This document shows, in pieces, positions 8,089 to 16,163 of a DNA stretch of 59,257 nt (within the stretch, counting starts at the first letter, position 1; each line of letters begins with the position of its first letter). The notes below the pieces were generated by a model, which saw only the letters and a list, made by a program, of their open reading frames with translations, was not told the DNA's origin and ran no database searches. Position numbers and translations under genes: made by a program. The stretch comes from Moorena bouillonii PNG (GTDB lineage: Bacteria > Cyanobacteriota > Cyanobacteriia > Cyanobacteriales > Coleofasciculaceae), in the NCBI RefSeq assembly GCF_001942495.1, contig NZ_MKZS01000001.1, positions 6,850,744-6,910,000 on the forward strand, in the 5' to 3' direction.

Positions 8089-11000
8089 ATGCGATTTGTC
8101 AGTCAAGCAGGATGGCACAAGCAAATGATATTCAAATCTTTAGCCCAAGGGGTTTCCAAGGTTTCTGGGAAAGTTCCCCTTCGCCTGATCTTGGTCATAC
8201 CATTTGTCCTGCAAATCTTCGCAGCTGTGGGACTTGTGGGATATCTGTCCTATAGAAACAGCAAGAGAGCGGTTAATGATGTTGCTACTCAACTGCTTGA
8301 AGAAGTCAATGCTCGGGTTGAGCAGAATTTGGAATCTTACCTAACCATTCCTCATGTAGTAAATCAGATTAATGCCACTGCCATCAATCTAGGTCAATTG
8401 AATTTGCAAGATATTCCTCAATTAGAGCGTTACTTTTGGCGGCAGCTTCAGATCTTTAATACCCTGACATTTACTGGATTAGGCTTAGAGAATAAAGACA
8501 ACCTAGGAGCAGAAAGATTAGATGATGGTACACTGATACTAAGAGTGTCCACCAAAGCTACCAATCATATTTTTCACTCCTATTCTACTAACGAATTTGG
8601 GGAGCGATGCAGCGCGGTCTTGGGGGAAATCCCCATGAGTGACTGCATCAAGAAGCGTCAGGAAATCCTAGACAGTATTAAATTTGATCCGCGCACTCGA
8701 CCATGGTATAGCACTGCTGTCAAAGCTGGTCGCTCAACTTGGAGTGAAATTTACCCCAATACTGCTGGTATAACTGCCTATCTCGGTGCATCAATGCCGT
8801 TTTACGACAAACAGGATCAATTGCAGGGGGTACTTCTAACCAATATCAACCTATCACAAATTGGCAAATTTTTACGCAGTATAAAGGTTGGCAAAACTGG
8901 ACAAGTTTTTATCATTGAACGTTCGGGAATGCTTGTGGCAACCTCTACTGGTGAAAAACCTTTTCGCACTACTAACAAAGACTACGGAGCGGAACGAGTT
9001 AAAGCAACGGATAGTAGTAATGCTTTCACTAAAGCTACGGCTCAATATTTATCAACCAAGCTGAATCAAAAACAACCAATTCAACGTTTACAGCAATGGG
9101 AATTTGCTGTTGACGGTAAACGAAAATTTTTACAAATACAGCCGTTTCAAGATGAGTTTGGCTTGGATTGGTTGATTGTGGTAGTGGTGCCAGAAGCGGA
9201 TTTCATCGAACAAATCCACGCCCATACCCGCACTACTATTGCCTTATGCCTAGTAGCATTGTTACTAGCAACAGAAGTCGGAATCGTTACATCCCGTTGG
9301 GTTGTGCGGCCTATCCTCCAACTGAAGGATGCAGCCATTGCTCTAGAGAAGGGACAATTTGACCAAATTGTCAACCAGGAGCGCTCCGATGAGCTTGGGG
9401 TTTTGGTTAAGGCATTTAATAACATGGCAAGACAATTGCAAGAGTCCTTTGCCACCCTAGAAGCCAAGAATACTGAATTGCAGCACCTCGATCAACTGAA
9501 AAACGAATTTTTAGCGAATACCTCCCAAGAACTCCGCACCCCCCTCAATGGCATGATCAGTATTGCTGAATCCCTGATAGATGGTGTTGCAGGACAATTG
9601 CCCTCCAAAGCAAACGCTAATCTTGCCATCATTGCATCTAGTGGAAAAAGACTAGGGAATTTAGTCAACGATCTCCTGGATTTTTCGAAGCTAAAACACA
9701 AACATCTTGAACTTGAAATTAAGCCAGTCAGCCTGCGAGAAATAGTCAATCTCGTCCTTGGACATTCCAACTCTCTAATTGGGGAAAAACCTTTGAAGTT
9801 AATTAACTCAATTCCTGCTGATATGCCCTTGGTAGATGCTGACGAAAATCGGCTGCAACAAATTTTTTATAACTTAATCGAAAATGCTATTAAGTTTACT
9901 GAATCTGGTAGGGTGGAAGTATTAGCTGAACAGTTACCCGTTAGCAATGACGAGTTACCAATGTTAGTCATTACTGTCTCAGATACAGGAATTGGTATTC
10001 CAGCAGATAAATTAAATCGGATTTTTGACTCCTTTGAATCAGTAGATTGCTCCAGGACTAAAAAATATGGCGGGAGGGGTTTGGGATTAGCGGTTACTAG
10101 ACAGTTAGTCGAGTTACACGGTGGCAAAATTCATGTGCGATCGCGTAGCTTGCCAGAAGCACAATTTCGCCTGGGAGGATCCCCTAAGGGATTGCAAAAT
10201 AAGTCTGGTTCCCAGTTTACATTTACTTTGCCAGTGTCTCAGAGGCAGGTTCAGCAGACCTCAGCACTTTTGCAAATTGAATCAATCGCTCCAGTTCCGG
10301 ATTTGACGAATGAAACCCCGAACTTTACTGGAACCTTAGCAGCAGACAGTGGATATATCAAAATTTTGATTGTGGACGATGAACCAGTCAACCGTCAGGT
10401 TCTTACCAATTATCTTTCCATGGAAAACTATGCGATCGCTACAGCCACTAATGGTTTAGAAGCTTTAGAAATGCTCTCAACTGGCTTCCAGCCTGACTTG
10501 ATCTTACTGGATGTGATGATGCCCCGCATGACGGGCTATGAAGTTTGTGCAAAAATTCGCCAGAAGTTTTTGCCCAGTGAACTTCCGGTGATCATGTTAA
10601 CCGCCAACAATCAAGTTTCCGATTTGGTAGAAGGGTTTACTTGTGGGGTAAATGATTATCTGACTAAGCCTTGTTCTAAACATGAATTGTTAGCCCGAAT
10701 TAAAAGTCATCTACGGCTTTCTAAAATTACCTCGGCTTATGGTAAGTTTGTCCCCCATGATTTTTTGCGCTTCCTGGGATATGACAGTATTGTTGATGTT
10801 AAATTAGGGGATCATGTTCAAAAAGAAATGACTGTTCTTTTTGCTGATATTCGCTCTTTTACCAGCCTATCAGAACAGTTATCTCCTCAAGAAAATTTTA
10901 ATTTTATTAATAGCTATCTGAGTCGAGTTAGTCCAGCAATCCGCGCTCACAACGGTTTTATTGATAAGTACATTGGAGATGGAGTTATGGCACTTTTTCC

Positions 11001-11595
11001 TGAGTCAGCGGATGATGGGGTTCAAGGTGCACTTGAGATGCAACAAACAGTGGCGGTCTACAATCAGCATCGGTGCCAAAGTGGTTATGTTCCGATTACT
11101 ATCGGTATTGGTTTACATACAGGTAGCTTAATGCTAGGAACCATCGGTGAACAAAAGCGGATGGAAAGTACGGTTATTTCTGATGCAGTTAATCTTGCTT
11201 CCCGCTTGGAAGGATTAACCAAACTTTATGGTGCAGGGATTATGATTAGCCAACAAACCCTCTATAACCTGAATCAGTTTCAAAAGTACAGTTATAGGTT
11301 TCTGGATCGAGTCAAAGTTAAGGGAAAAAATAAACCGGTGGCAGTATTTGAGCTATTTGATCAAGATCAGCCGCAACTGAAGGAGTTAAAAAGAAAAACT
11401 AAGAGTAACTTTGAACAAGCTGCTTTTCTCTACCATCGGCAAGCTTTCGCCCAAGCTGAACAGATATTTCAGTCAGTTTTACATACCAATCCCCAGGATA
11501 AAGCAGCCATGCTCTATGTCAAACGCTGCCAACGGTATCAAAGCTATGGTGTGCCAGAGGACTGGGAACGGGCAGAAGCGTTGCATGAGTCATAA
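8089..11595 (+). CDS. Multidomain sensor: Cache-HAMP-histidine kinase-receiver-class III adenylate cyclase
   Basis: The 1168-aa membrane protein has: TM1 at about residues 32-54; an extracytoplasmic Cache-type sensor (about 60-375); TM2 (TIALCLVALLLATEVGIV, about 380-400); HAMP (about 400-455); a HisKA dimerisation helix (about 470-535); HATPase with N box (NLIENAIKF), G1 (DTGIGI) and G2 (GRGLGLA); a receiver (ILIVDDEP, LLDVMMPRMTG, LTKP; about 760-880); and a class III cyclase (VLFADIRSFT, DKYIGDGVMALF, VNLASRLEG; about 920-1095) with both metal Asp residues. A TPR-like tail follows. Two oddities: the HisKA motif reads TSQELRTPLNG, with Gln (CAA, about 9523) where the phospho-acceptor His is expected, and a 50-bp dispersed repeat is built into the sensor at 8603-8652. 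It likely makes cAMP in response to an extracellular signal; kinase activity is doubtful. Confidence 0.92.
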   Translation: MRFVSQAGWHKQMIFKSLAQGVSKVSGKVPLRLILVIPFVLQIFAAVGLVGYLSYRNSKRAVNDVATQLLEEVNARVEQNLESYLTIPHVVNQINATAINLGQLNLQDIPQLERYFWRQLQIFNTLTFTGLGLENKDNLGAERLDDGTLILRVSTKATNHIFHSYSTNEFGERCSAVLGEIPMSDCIKKRQEILDSIKFDPRTRPWYSTAVKAGRSTWSEIYPNTAGITAYLGASMPFYDKQDQLQGVLLTNINLSQIGKFLRSIKVGKTGQVFIIERSGMLVATSTGEKPFRTTNKDYGAERVKATDSSNAFTKATAQYLSTKLNQKQPIQRLQQWEFAVDGKRKFLQIQPFQDEFGLDWLIVVVVPEADFIEQIHAHTRTTIALCLVALLLATEVGIVTSRWVVRPILQLKDAAIALEKGQFDQIVNQERSDELGVLVKAFNNMARQLQESFATLEAKNTELQHLDQLKNEFLANTSQELRTPLNGMISIAESLIDGVAGQLPSKANANLAIIASSGKRLGNLVNDLLDFSKLKHKHLELEIKPVSLREIVNLVLGHSNSLIGEKPLKLINSIPADMPLVDADENRLQQIFYNLIENAIKFTESGRVEVLAEQLPVSNDELPMLVITVSDTGIGIPADKLNRIFDSFESVDCSRTKKYGGRGLGLAVTRQLVELHGGKIHVRSRSLPEAQFRLGGSPKGLQNKSGSQFTFTLPVSQRQVQQTSALLQIESIAPVPDLTNETPNFTGTLAADSGYIKILIVDDEPVNRQVLTNYLSMENYAIATATNGLEALEMLSTGFQPDLILLDVMMPRMTGYEVCAKIRQKFLPSELPVIMLTANNQVSDLVEGFTCGVNDYLTKPCSKHELLARIKSHLRLSKITSAYGKFVPHDFLRFLGYDSIVDVKLGDHVQKEMTVLFADIRSFTSLSEQLSPQENFNFINSYLSRVSPAIRAHNGFIDKYIGDGVMALFPESADDGVQGALEMQQTVAVYNQHRCQSGYVPITIGIGLHTGSLMLGTIGEQKRMESTVISDAVNLASRLEGLTKLYGAGIMISQQTLYNLNQFQKYSYRFLDRVKVKGKNKPVAVFELFDQDQPQLKELKRKTKSNFEQAAFLYHRQAFAQAEQIFQSVLHTNPQDKAAMLYVKRCQRYQSYGVPEDWERAEALHES
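8603..8652 (+). repeat. 50-bp dispersed repeat embedded in the sensor coding sequence
   Basis: The unit runs from AGCGATGCAGCGCGG to TGACTGCATCAAG and matches the reverse complement of 14111-14160 along its length except in the middle loop (AAAT versus TTT) and part of the distal arm. It is read in frame and encodes ERCSAVLGEIPMSDCIKK in the Cache domain, between NEFG and the conserved FDPRTRPWY motif. Confidence 0.8.
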
Positions 11596-11618
11596 TTCGG
11601 CGTTGCCCAATTGTGTAA

Positions 11619-11746
11619 TATAGCAATTATCCTAGCTATGAGGTACAAATCTCTGGGTTTTAGGGAGCAGGGAGCAGGGAGCAGGGAGCAGGAAGCAGGG
11701 AAGAGGGAAAAAATAATCTGTACCTCATAACTGCGATAAACGCTAT
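11619..11746. mobile_element. MITE-like inverted-repeat element, copy B
   Basis: TATAGCAATTATCCTAGCTATGAGGTAC... on the left is mirrored by GTACCTCATAACTGCGATAAACGCTAT on the right. The core is a run of GGGAGCA units (about 11660-11700), replacing the different core of copy A. It lies 24 bp after the sensor gene. Confidence 0.7.
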
Positions 11747-11955
11747 CCTTGAGGGTAATGGGTAAAAAAATAAACTATGAACCTAACCGAAACAACCGGA
11801 CATTATCTCATTCTTTGTTATCAGTAATTTATCATTATACTTTGATAAGTACTCGGACATAAAATCTTGACTTGCTGATTAACTATCCTGATTTTTTTTT
11901 GGCATTTAAACTGTATATTATTTAAATCAAATAAAAAAGATATATCCCAGTCCCA

Positions 11956-11990
11956 TTTTGCCTTTTGCCTTTTGCCTTTTGCCTTTTGCC
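11956..11990. repeat. Tandem repeat, 5 x TTTTGCC
   Basis: Five perfect 7-bp units (TTTTGCC), directly before the hairpin at 11994-12020. A similar short array (GCCTTCT units) sits in MITE copy E near 44695. The rest of 11747-11955 is AT-rich without a gene. Confidence 0.85.
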
Positions 11991-11993
11991 TTG

Positions 11994-12020
11994 CTAAAAC
12001 GCATTTTTAATGCGTTTTAG
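11994..12020 (-). terminator. Perfect 12-bp hairpin after mnmH
   Basis: CTAAAACGCATT and AATGCGTTTTAG pair perfectly around a 3-base loop, starting 1 bp beyond the mnmH stop codon (12022-12024). No long U-run follows, so it may stabilise the mRNA end rather than act as a classic terminator. Confidence 0.5.
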
Positions 12021-12021
12021 T

Positions 12022-13086
12022 TTAGGATAATTCCGTCAAAGACACTAAACTATTGACAAAATTATGAACACTCTGATCTGATAAATCCACAATCGGTAAG
12101 GTAAATTCTACATTTCCATAACACTTACTAATCGAGCGGCGGTAAGCTGGATCATAATGAGTTTCAAGCAAATCTCCTACCAAAGCATGACCTTGACCCC
12201 TATCAATCATCTCATACCACTGGTTAATTTTTTTCCAGCCATAGCGAGACCTTAGACACTCTAGCTTACCTTTGCAAAACTCAGGGTTAGTACCCAAGTG
12301 AGGATACTCTTGCAACAACCATTCAATTCGACGTGCCAGGGGTAACTCAACTTCCACACAGCTAGCATCCTTCATGTTTTGCCATACTGAATGAGGCAAA
12401 TAAATTTGTCCAATCTTATTGCTTTCTGCTTCTACCCATACTGGCTTATCGACATCAAAGTGTTGCAATTTTTCCAATAGCAGGGATTCAAACCATTTTT
12501 GGGATGGTTGAGATAATGGTTCACCTTCCCACTCTTGACCGAGCAGGGAACCTCGATGATTGGCTAACTCTTCTAAATCCAGCACTTGGACACCTCGCTG
12601 AGCAAGTTGCCGCAAGATCAGGGTTTTTCCACTACCGGTTAGTCCACACAATACCCGGTAAGTAAACTGTTGTGGCAACTGTTCTAATTCTTCCCTTACA
12701 TAAGCTCGATAGGTTTTGTATCCCCCGTCGAGAACTGTAACTTGCCAGCCAATTTGAACTAACACTGCTGCCAAACTCTGGGAACGCTGTCCACCCCGCC
12801 AACAATAGACCAAGGGATGGTAATTTTTATCCAAAGCAGCAAAGTGACTTTCTAGATGTCGAGAGATATTCCCAGCAACTAGAGAGGCACCAATTTTACG
12901 AGCTTCAAAGGAAGACACTTGTTTATAGATAGTCCCTACCTTAGCCCGTTGCTGATCATCGAGCACAGGTAGATTAATCGCACCTGGCATATGATCCTCA
13001 GCAAACTCACTTGGGGAGCGCACATCAATAATTTCGCTGTAGTCTTCTTCCTTTGGCTGCTGGGTATAGTTATGCGATCGCTGCAT
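12022..13086 (-). CDS. mnmH: tRNA 2-selenouridine (geranyl-2-thiouridine) synthase
   Basis: MnmH (SelU/YbbB) converts 2-thiouridine at the wobble position of certain tRNAs to 2-selenouridine through a geranylated intermediate. The 354-aa protein has an N-terminal rhodanese domain (IIDVRSPSEFAEDHMPGAIN, active-site loop CWRGGQRS at about residues 93-100) and a C-terminal P-loop domain (CGLTGSGKT, about 146-154). Length and both motifs match the family. ATG 13086, within a HIP1 site. A half MITE (13119-13147) lies just upstream and may contribute to its 5' region. Confidence 0.93.
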   Translation of the reverse strand: MQRSHNYTQQPKEEDYSEIIDVRSPSEFAEDHMPGAINLPVLDDQQRAKVGTIYKQVSSFEARKIGASLVAGNISRHLESHFAALDKNYHPLVYCWRGGQRSQSLAAVLVQIGWQVTVLDGGYKTYRAYVREELEQLPQQFTYRVLCGLTGSGKTLILRQLAQRGVQVLDLEELANHRGSLLGQEWEGEPLSQPSQKWFESLLLEKLQHFDVDKPVWVEAESNKIGQIYLPHSVWQNMKDASCVEVELPLARRIEWLLQEYPHLGTNPEFCKGKLECLRSRYGWKKINQWYEMIDRGQGHALVGDLLETHYDPAYRRSISKCYGNVEFTLPIVDLSDQSVHNFVNSLVSLTELS

Positions 13087-13118
13087 TCGATGTTCAATTC
13101 TGTGTTTCGTGACATACT

Positions 13119-13147
13119 GTACATCATAACTGCGAAAAACGCTATAT
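13119..13147. repeat. Half copy of the MITE-like element (copy C)
   Basis: GTACATCATAACTGCGAAAAACGCTATA matches the right arm of copy B (GTACCTCATAACTGCGATAAACGCTAT). The left arm and core are absent. Confidence 0.65.
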
Positions 13148-13544
13148 AATTCAATTTTGTTGAATCATGAATAGCTAAAATTTACTCCTATTTTATAATT
13201 CTTTATAGGAGCATTTTTATGATATATACCCCTATGAAAATACCCCAGATCAACCTGAAAATTAAAATTATCTACTAATCCTAAATTAACATGATTACCC
13301 CTTTATTATCTCTAAATATCACGATGTTTCGCTCCTTTTTGGCAACAGGCTTTACCCATACAAAGTTTATAGAACGTAGGACGTCAAGTTTTTTTTGTTA
13401 TACGGATAACGTCAATTTATTTTTGTCAATATATTTGTCAATTTTATTTACAAAAAATATATCCATAAGCGGGCAACTTTTTGATTGATTAACTGGGAAG
13501 AAATATGCTATAGTATTATTGTCGCGGGTTGGCAATCTGAGACA
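13148..13544. other. AT-rich intergenic stretch, no gene seen
   Basis: About 400 bp of AT-rich DNA between mnmH and the mobile-element zone. Short open frames have no recognisable motifs. Nothing else is supported. Confidence 0.6.
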
Positions 13545-13692
13545 TTAAATAGACGTAAAGGGAAGCGTAGGACTACTGTCAAGGTAGCAGCACCCAATGA
13601 AACGTCAATCCACTGAAAAGCTAGGGCTCAGTAAGAATCTCCGTACCTGCCTCTTTCAGAGGAGCTTCGCTAACGCTAAAAGGCCTGAGAGG
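13545..13692 (+). other. Possible remnant of a TnpB / IS200-IS605 right end
   Basis: The + frame reads RRTTVKVAAPNETSIH then stop, resembling the C-terminal tail of cyanobacterial TnpB proteins, followed by a structured GC-richer stretch (CCTGCCTCTTTCAG pairing with CTGAGAGG-type sequence) like a right-end RNA. The ISAs1 element at 13693 inserted into it: the 9-bp target CCTGAGAGG at 13684-13692 is repeated at 14963-14971. The TnpB assignment is tentative. Confidence 0.3.
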
Positions 13693-13734
13693 CAGGGCTA
13701 TTTCATTCTAAAAAGTTGCTTAAGCGTGTCTAGA

Positions 13735-14930
13735 CCAAAAGAACAGAGTCGTTGAGCTTGTGCCATGTTTTCTTTCCATGTGGTCACGGTATAAATTGAG
13801 TGTAAAATTGCGAGCGGAGCGTAAAAATTTTAGGCAGAGGGTTAGTGCGAATTCTGGATTTATCAACGCCAAAGAGTAACATCTCGTTCCATAGTGTACT
13901 TTATTCTCGACACCCCAATATCCACGGATACGTTCAGCAAATTCTTGGGCTGTTAAACTTAAAGAAGAAATCTAATAACGAGTCTGAGTAGTAACTTCAA
14001 TTACATTATGTGTAAACACCTGTCGTTCTGATTGAACTTGAATCAAAGTGGTTAGTCCAGGCCAAGGACGGATACAATCAAGATTTTGACAAATACTAAC
14101 ATTGCGCTGTCTTGATGCAATAGCGAGTGGGGGAAACCCCCAAGACCGCGCTGCATCGCTTTTCGATTCGACCATGTCCTTTGTTTATTTGAGCACAAGT
14201 CAATTCGGGTATAAAATTTTTTTTAACATCTTGAAACAGACTTCGTTGATTACCTTTTAAAGCAGCTATATAATCCTTGCCACTGTTGACGATCAATTCA
14301 CAAGTTTTTTTTGGGTATTAATAGCATCTATGGCATTGACAACTCCTTTTAGAGCCAGTTTCGTAAAGCTTCTCTGGTAAAGCTTTAATTTCGTTGGTTT
14401 TGGCATCAACTTCAAAGGGTTCTAAAATCAAGCCCCGCTCAACAATGTAAGAACTGACCAACATAATTGCTGGGTGGGAGTCGGAATTGGGATTATCGTT
14501 TTCAATCTGATATGAACCTTTAAGGACAAAACCCGTCTAAGCCAATGGTTTCTCCACAAGCTGGTTGTACATTGAAGAATGCGCGCAAGGCACATCGAAT
14601 ACTCTTCGTAATTAATATACAATAAGACACGACGTACAGTACGCCTAAGTTGGAAGCCTGTTTTTCGGAGGTAAGAGATAGTCAATTAACTCTTCACGGT
14701 AACTTTACATCCAATCTCCAATTGCTAAAAATCCTTTATTTCCTGCAGCGTTCGCCTTTGGCGGCTCCAAAGGAGCATGGCCAAAGTAAATAGCGCTAGG
14801 CACAGTGGAAGAGTGTGGCGCTGTCCGGCACGACGACGAGGATCTTCTAGTCAAGCTTTGGCTTCTATAATTGCGATTTGAGACACGGGAGTAGATGCAT
14901 TAAAGGGAATTTGCGCGCTCTTTATACCAT
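13735..14930 (-). pseudogene. ISAs1 transposase, decayed
   Basis: Pieces of an ISAs1 transposase can be read in shifting minus-strand frames. In order they are: LEDPRRRAGQRHTL (about 14850), EAKTNEIKALPE (14390), DYIAALKGNQRSLFQDVKK (14250), GHGRIEK (14170), LDCIRPWPGLTTLIQVQSER (14070) and AERIRGYWGVENKVHYG (13920). The reading frame is cut by the 50-bp repeat at 14111-14160, by another dispersed repeat near 14750 and by several stops and indels. It cannot be functional. Confidence 0.8.
14111..14160 (-). repeat. 50-bp dispersed repeat inserted in the ISAs1 transposase
   Basis: The reverse complement runs AGCGATGCAGCGCGGTCTTG... to ...TGCATCAAG, the same 50-bp unit as at 8603-8652. It splits the transposase between GRIEK and the following NVSICQNLD segment and shifts the frame. 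Confidence 0.85.
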
Positions 14931-15158
14931 ATTCCGATTACAATTAGAATGAAATAGCCCTGCCTGAGAGGATGTCAAAATAGTCCGGACACTTATAGTA
15001 AAGTAGCTGTAAGGCTTACAGGGTAATTATTTGCTTGATAAAGCAATCTTTGGTAATTTAGCCCTGGGTAGACAATTAAAAAAATTAAGGCAAGTAGCCT
15101 GCAATCCTTGCATTGTCTTCGTTCTGGATTCAAAAAAATTTCGGGAGTATTGAACTTA

Positions 15159-15881
15159 ATGATCAAGAAGCATAATTTGATCATCAAGAAGCTAGCAACT
15201 ATATTTGTTGTATTTATTACTATCCTGTCCATGGCAGTAGTTCCATCGGCTCAGGCTTGTAGTCGGTTAGTCTACCATGGGAGTTCAAACGGACCAATTA
15301 CTGCGCGCAGTATGGACTGGTTTCAGGACCCCGATGCTAACCTCTGGGTCTTTCCGAAAGGCATGAAGCGTAATGGTGGGGCTGGTACCAACTCAATCAC
15401 ATGGACTTCGAAATATGGCAGTATCGTTACCTCGAGCTATGACATCGCCACCGTTGATGGTATAAACGATCAGGGTCTCGTTGCCAATCTCCTCTTTTTG
15501 GAAAAGACGAAATACGGTGATATTGAACCAGGTGAGAAAACCTTGTCCCTTGGAGGCTGGGGTCAATATGTCCTTGATAATTATGCAACCGTTGAAGAGG
15601 CAGTTCAAGGGCTGGAAGCACAACCCTTACAGATCGTCACAACCACCTTTAATGAGCTCGTGTCGGAAGGGCTTCTCTCCCCGCTGCCGGAACCGCTTCA
15701 ACTACTTATGGGACCACTGGAGTTTGCACTTCACCTGTCGCTCTCGGATCCAAGTGGGGATTCAGCGATCTTTGAATACATTGATGGTGAACTAAAAGTC
15801 CATCATGGTCAGGAATACAATGTGCTGACCAATGACCCGACCTTCGACGAACAGCTTAGGTACAAATTTATGGGTTTTTAG
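15159..15881 (+). pseudogene. Choloylglycine hydrolase / linear amide hydrolase family protein, 3'-truncated
   Basis: An Ntn-type amidase of the bile salt hydrolase/penicillin V acylase family. A signal peptide (LATIFVVFITILSMAVVPSAQA) is followed directly by Cys, the catalytic N-terminal nucleophile (AQA-CSRLVYHG). RSMDW and NVLTNDPTFDEQL are family motifs. The family usually runs to about 330-360 aa, but here the frame leaves homology after TNDPTFDEQL and ends in RYKFMGF, encoded by the left arm of a MITE-like element (15858 on). About 100 C-terminal residues, including part of the active site, are gone. The start is ATG 15159; a longer frame from 15108 has no support. It precedes the biosynthetic cluster but is probably not active. 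Confidence 0.8.
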
Positions 15882-15955
15882 GGAGCAGGGAACAGGGCGC
15901 AGGGCGCAGGGAAGAGGAAAGAAGGATAAAATCCTGTGTACTTGATAGTTATGCA
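15858..15955. mobile_element. MITE-like element, copy D, truncating the amidase gene
   Basis: AGGTACAAATTTATGGGTTT then TTAGGGAGCAGGGAACAGGG matches copy B (AGGTACAAATCTCTGGGTTT, TAGGGAGCAGGG). The right arm is diverged (GTGTACTTGATAGTTATGCA). The core holds variant GGGAGCA/GGGCGCA units. Confidence 0.65.
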
Positions 15956-16163
15956 AACCGCCGTAACTTCAATATGCTGGCAAGTACTCTAGTTTTATAT
16001 TCGGTAATGACAATTCTATTTTTTGTGATTATTTCGGCTTTTTTATCCCAAATTGCTATCTTTACTATATGCTTGCTAAAGTCTCATTAATGCAAATCCC
16101 TGAGACTCTTTTTTGCAAGAACCCAGAATTGAGGAAGGAACAGAGGTCAAAGAGGAGATATTC

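Larger units (their letters stand above)
13693..14962 (-). mobile_element. ISAs1-family insertion sequence with intact ends and target duplication
   Basis: Both ends read CAGGGCTATTTCATTCTAA inwards (13693-13711, and its complement ending at 14962), a 19-bp perfect terminal inverted repeat of ISAs1 type. The 9-bp direct repeat CCTGAGAGG flanks it (13684-13692 and 14963-14971). Its 1270-bp length fits the family. Inside are a broken transposase, the 50-bp dispersed repeat (14111-14160) and a second repeat unit (about 14746-14785). Confidence 0.85.

Noticed and set aside
11956-11990. Short CRISPR-like array
   Set aside because: Seven-base perfect tandem units without spacers; simple slippage repeat.
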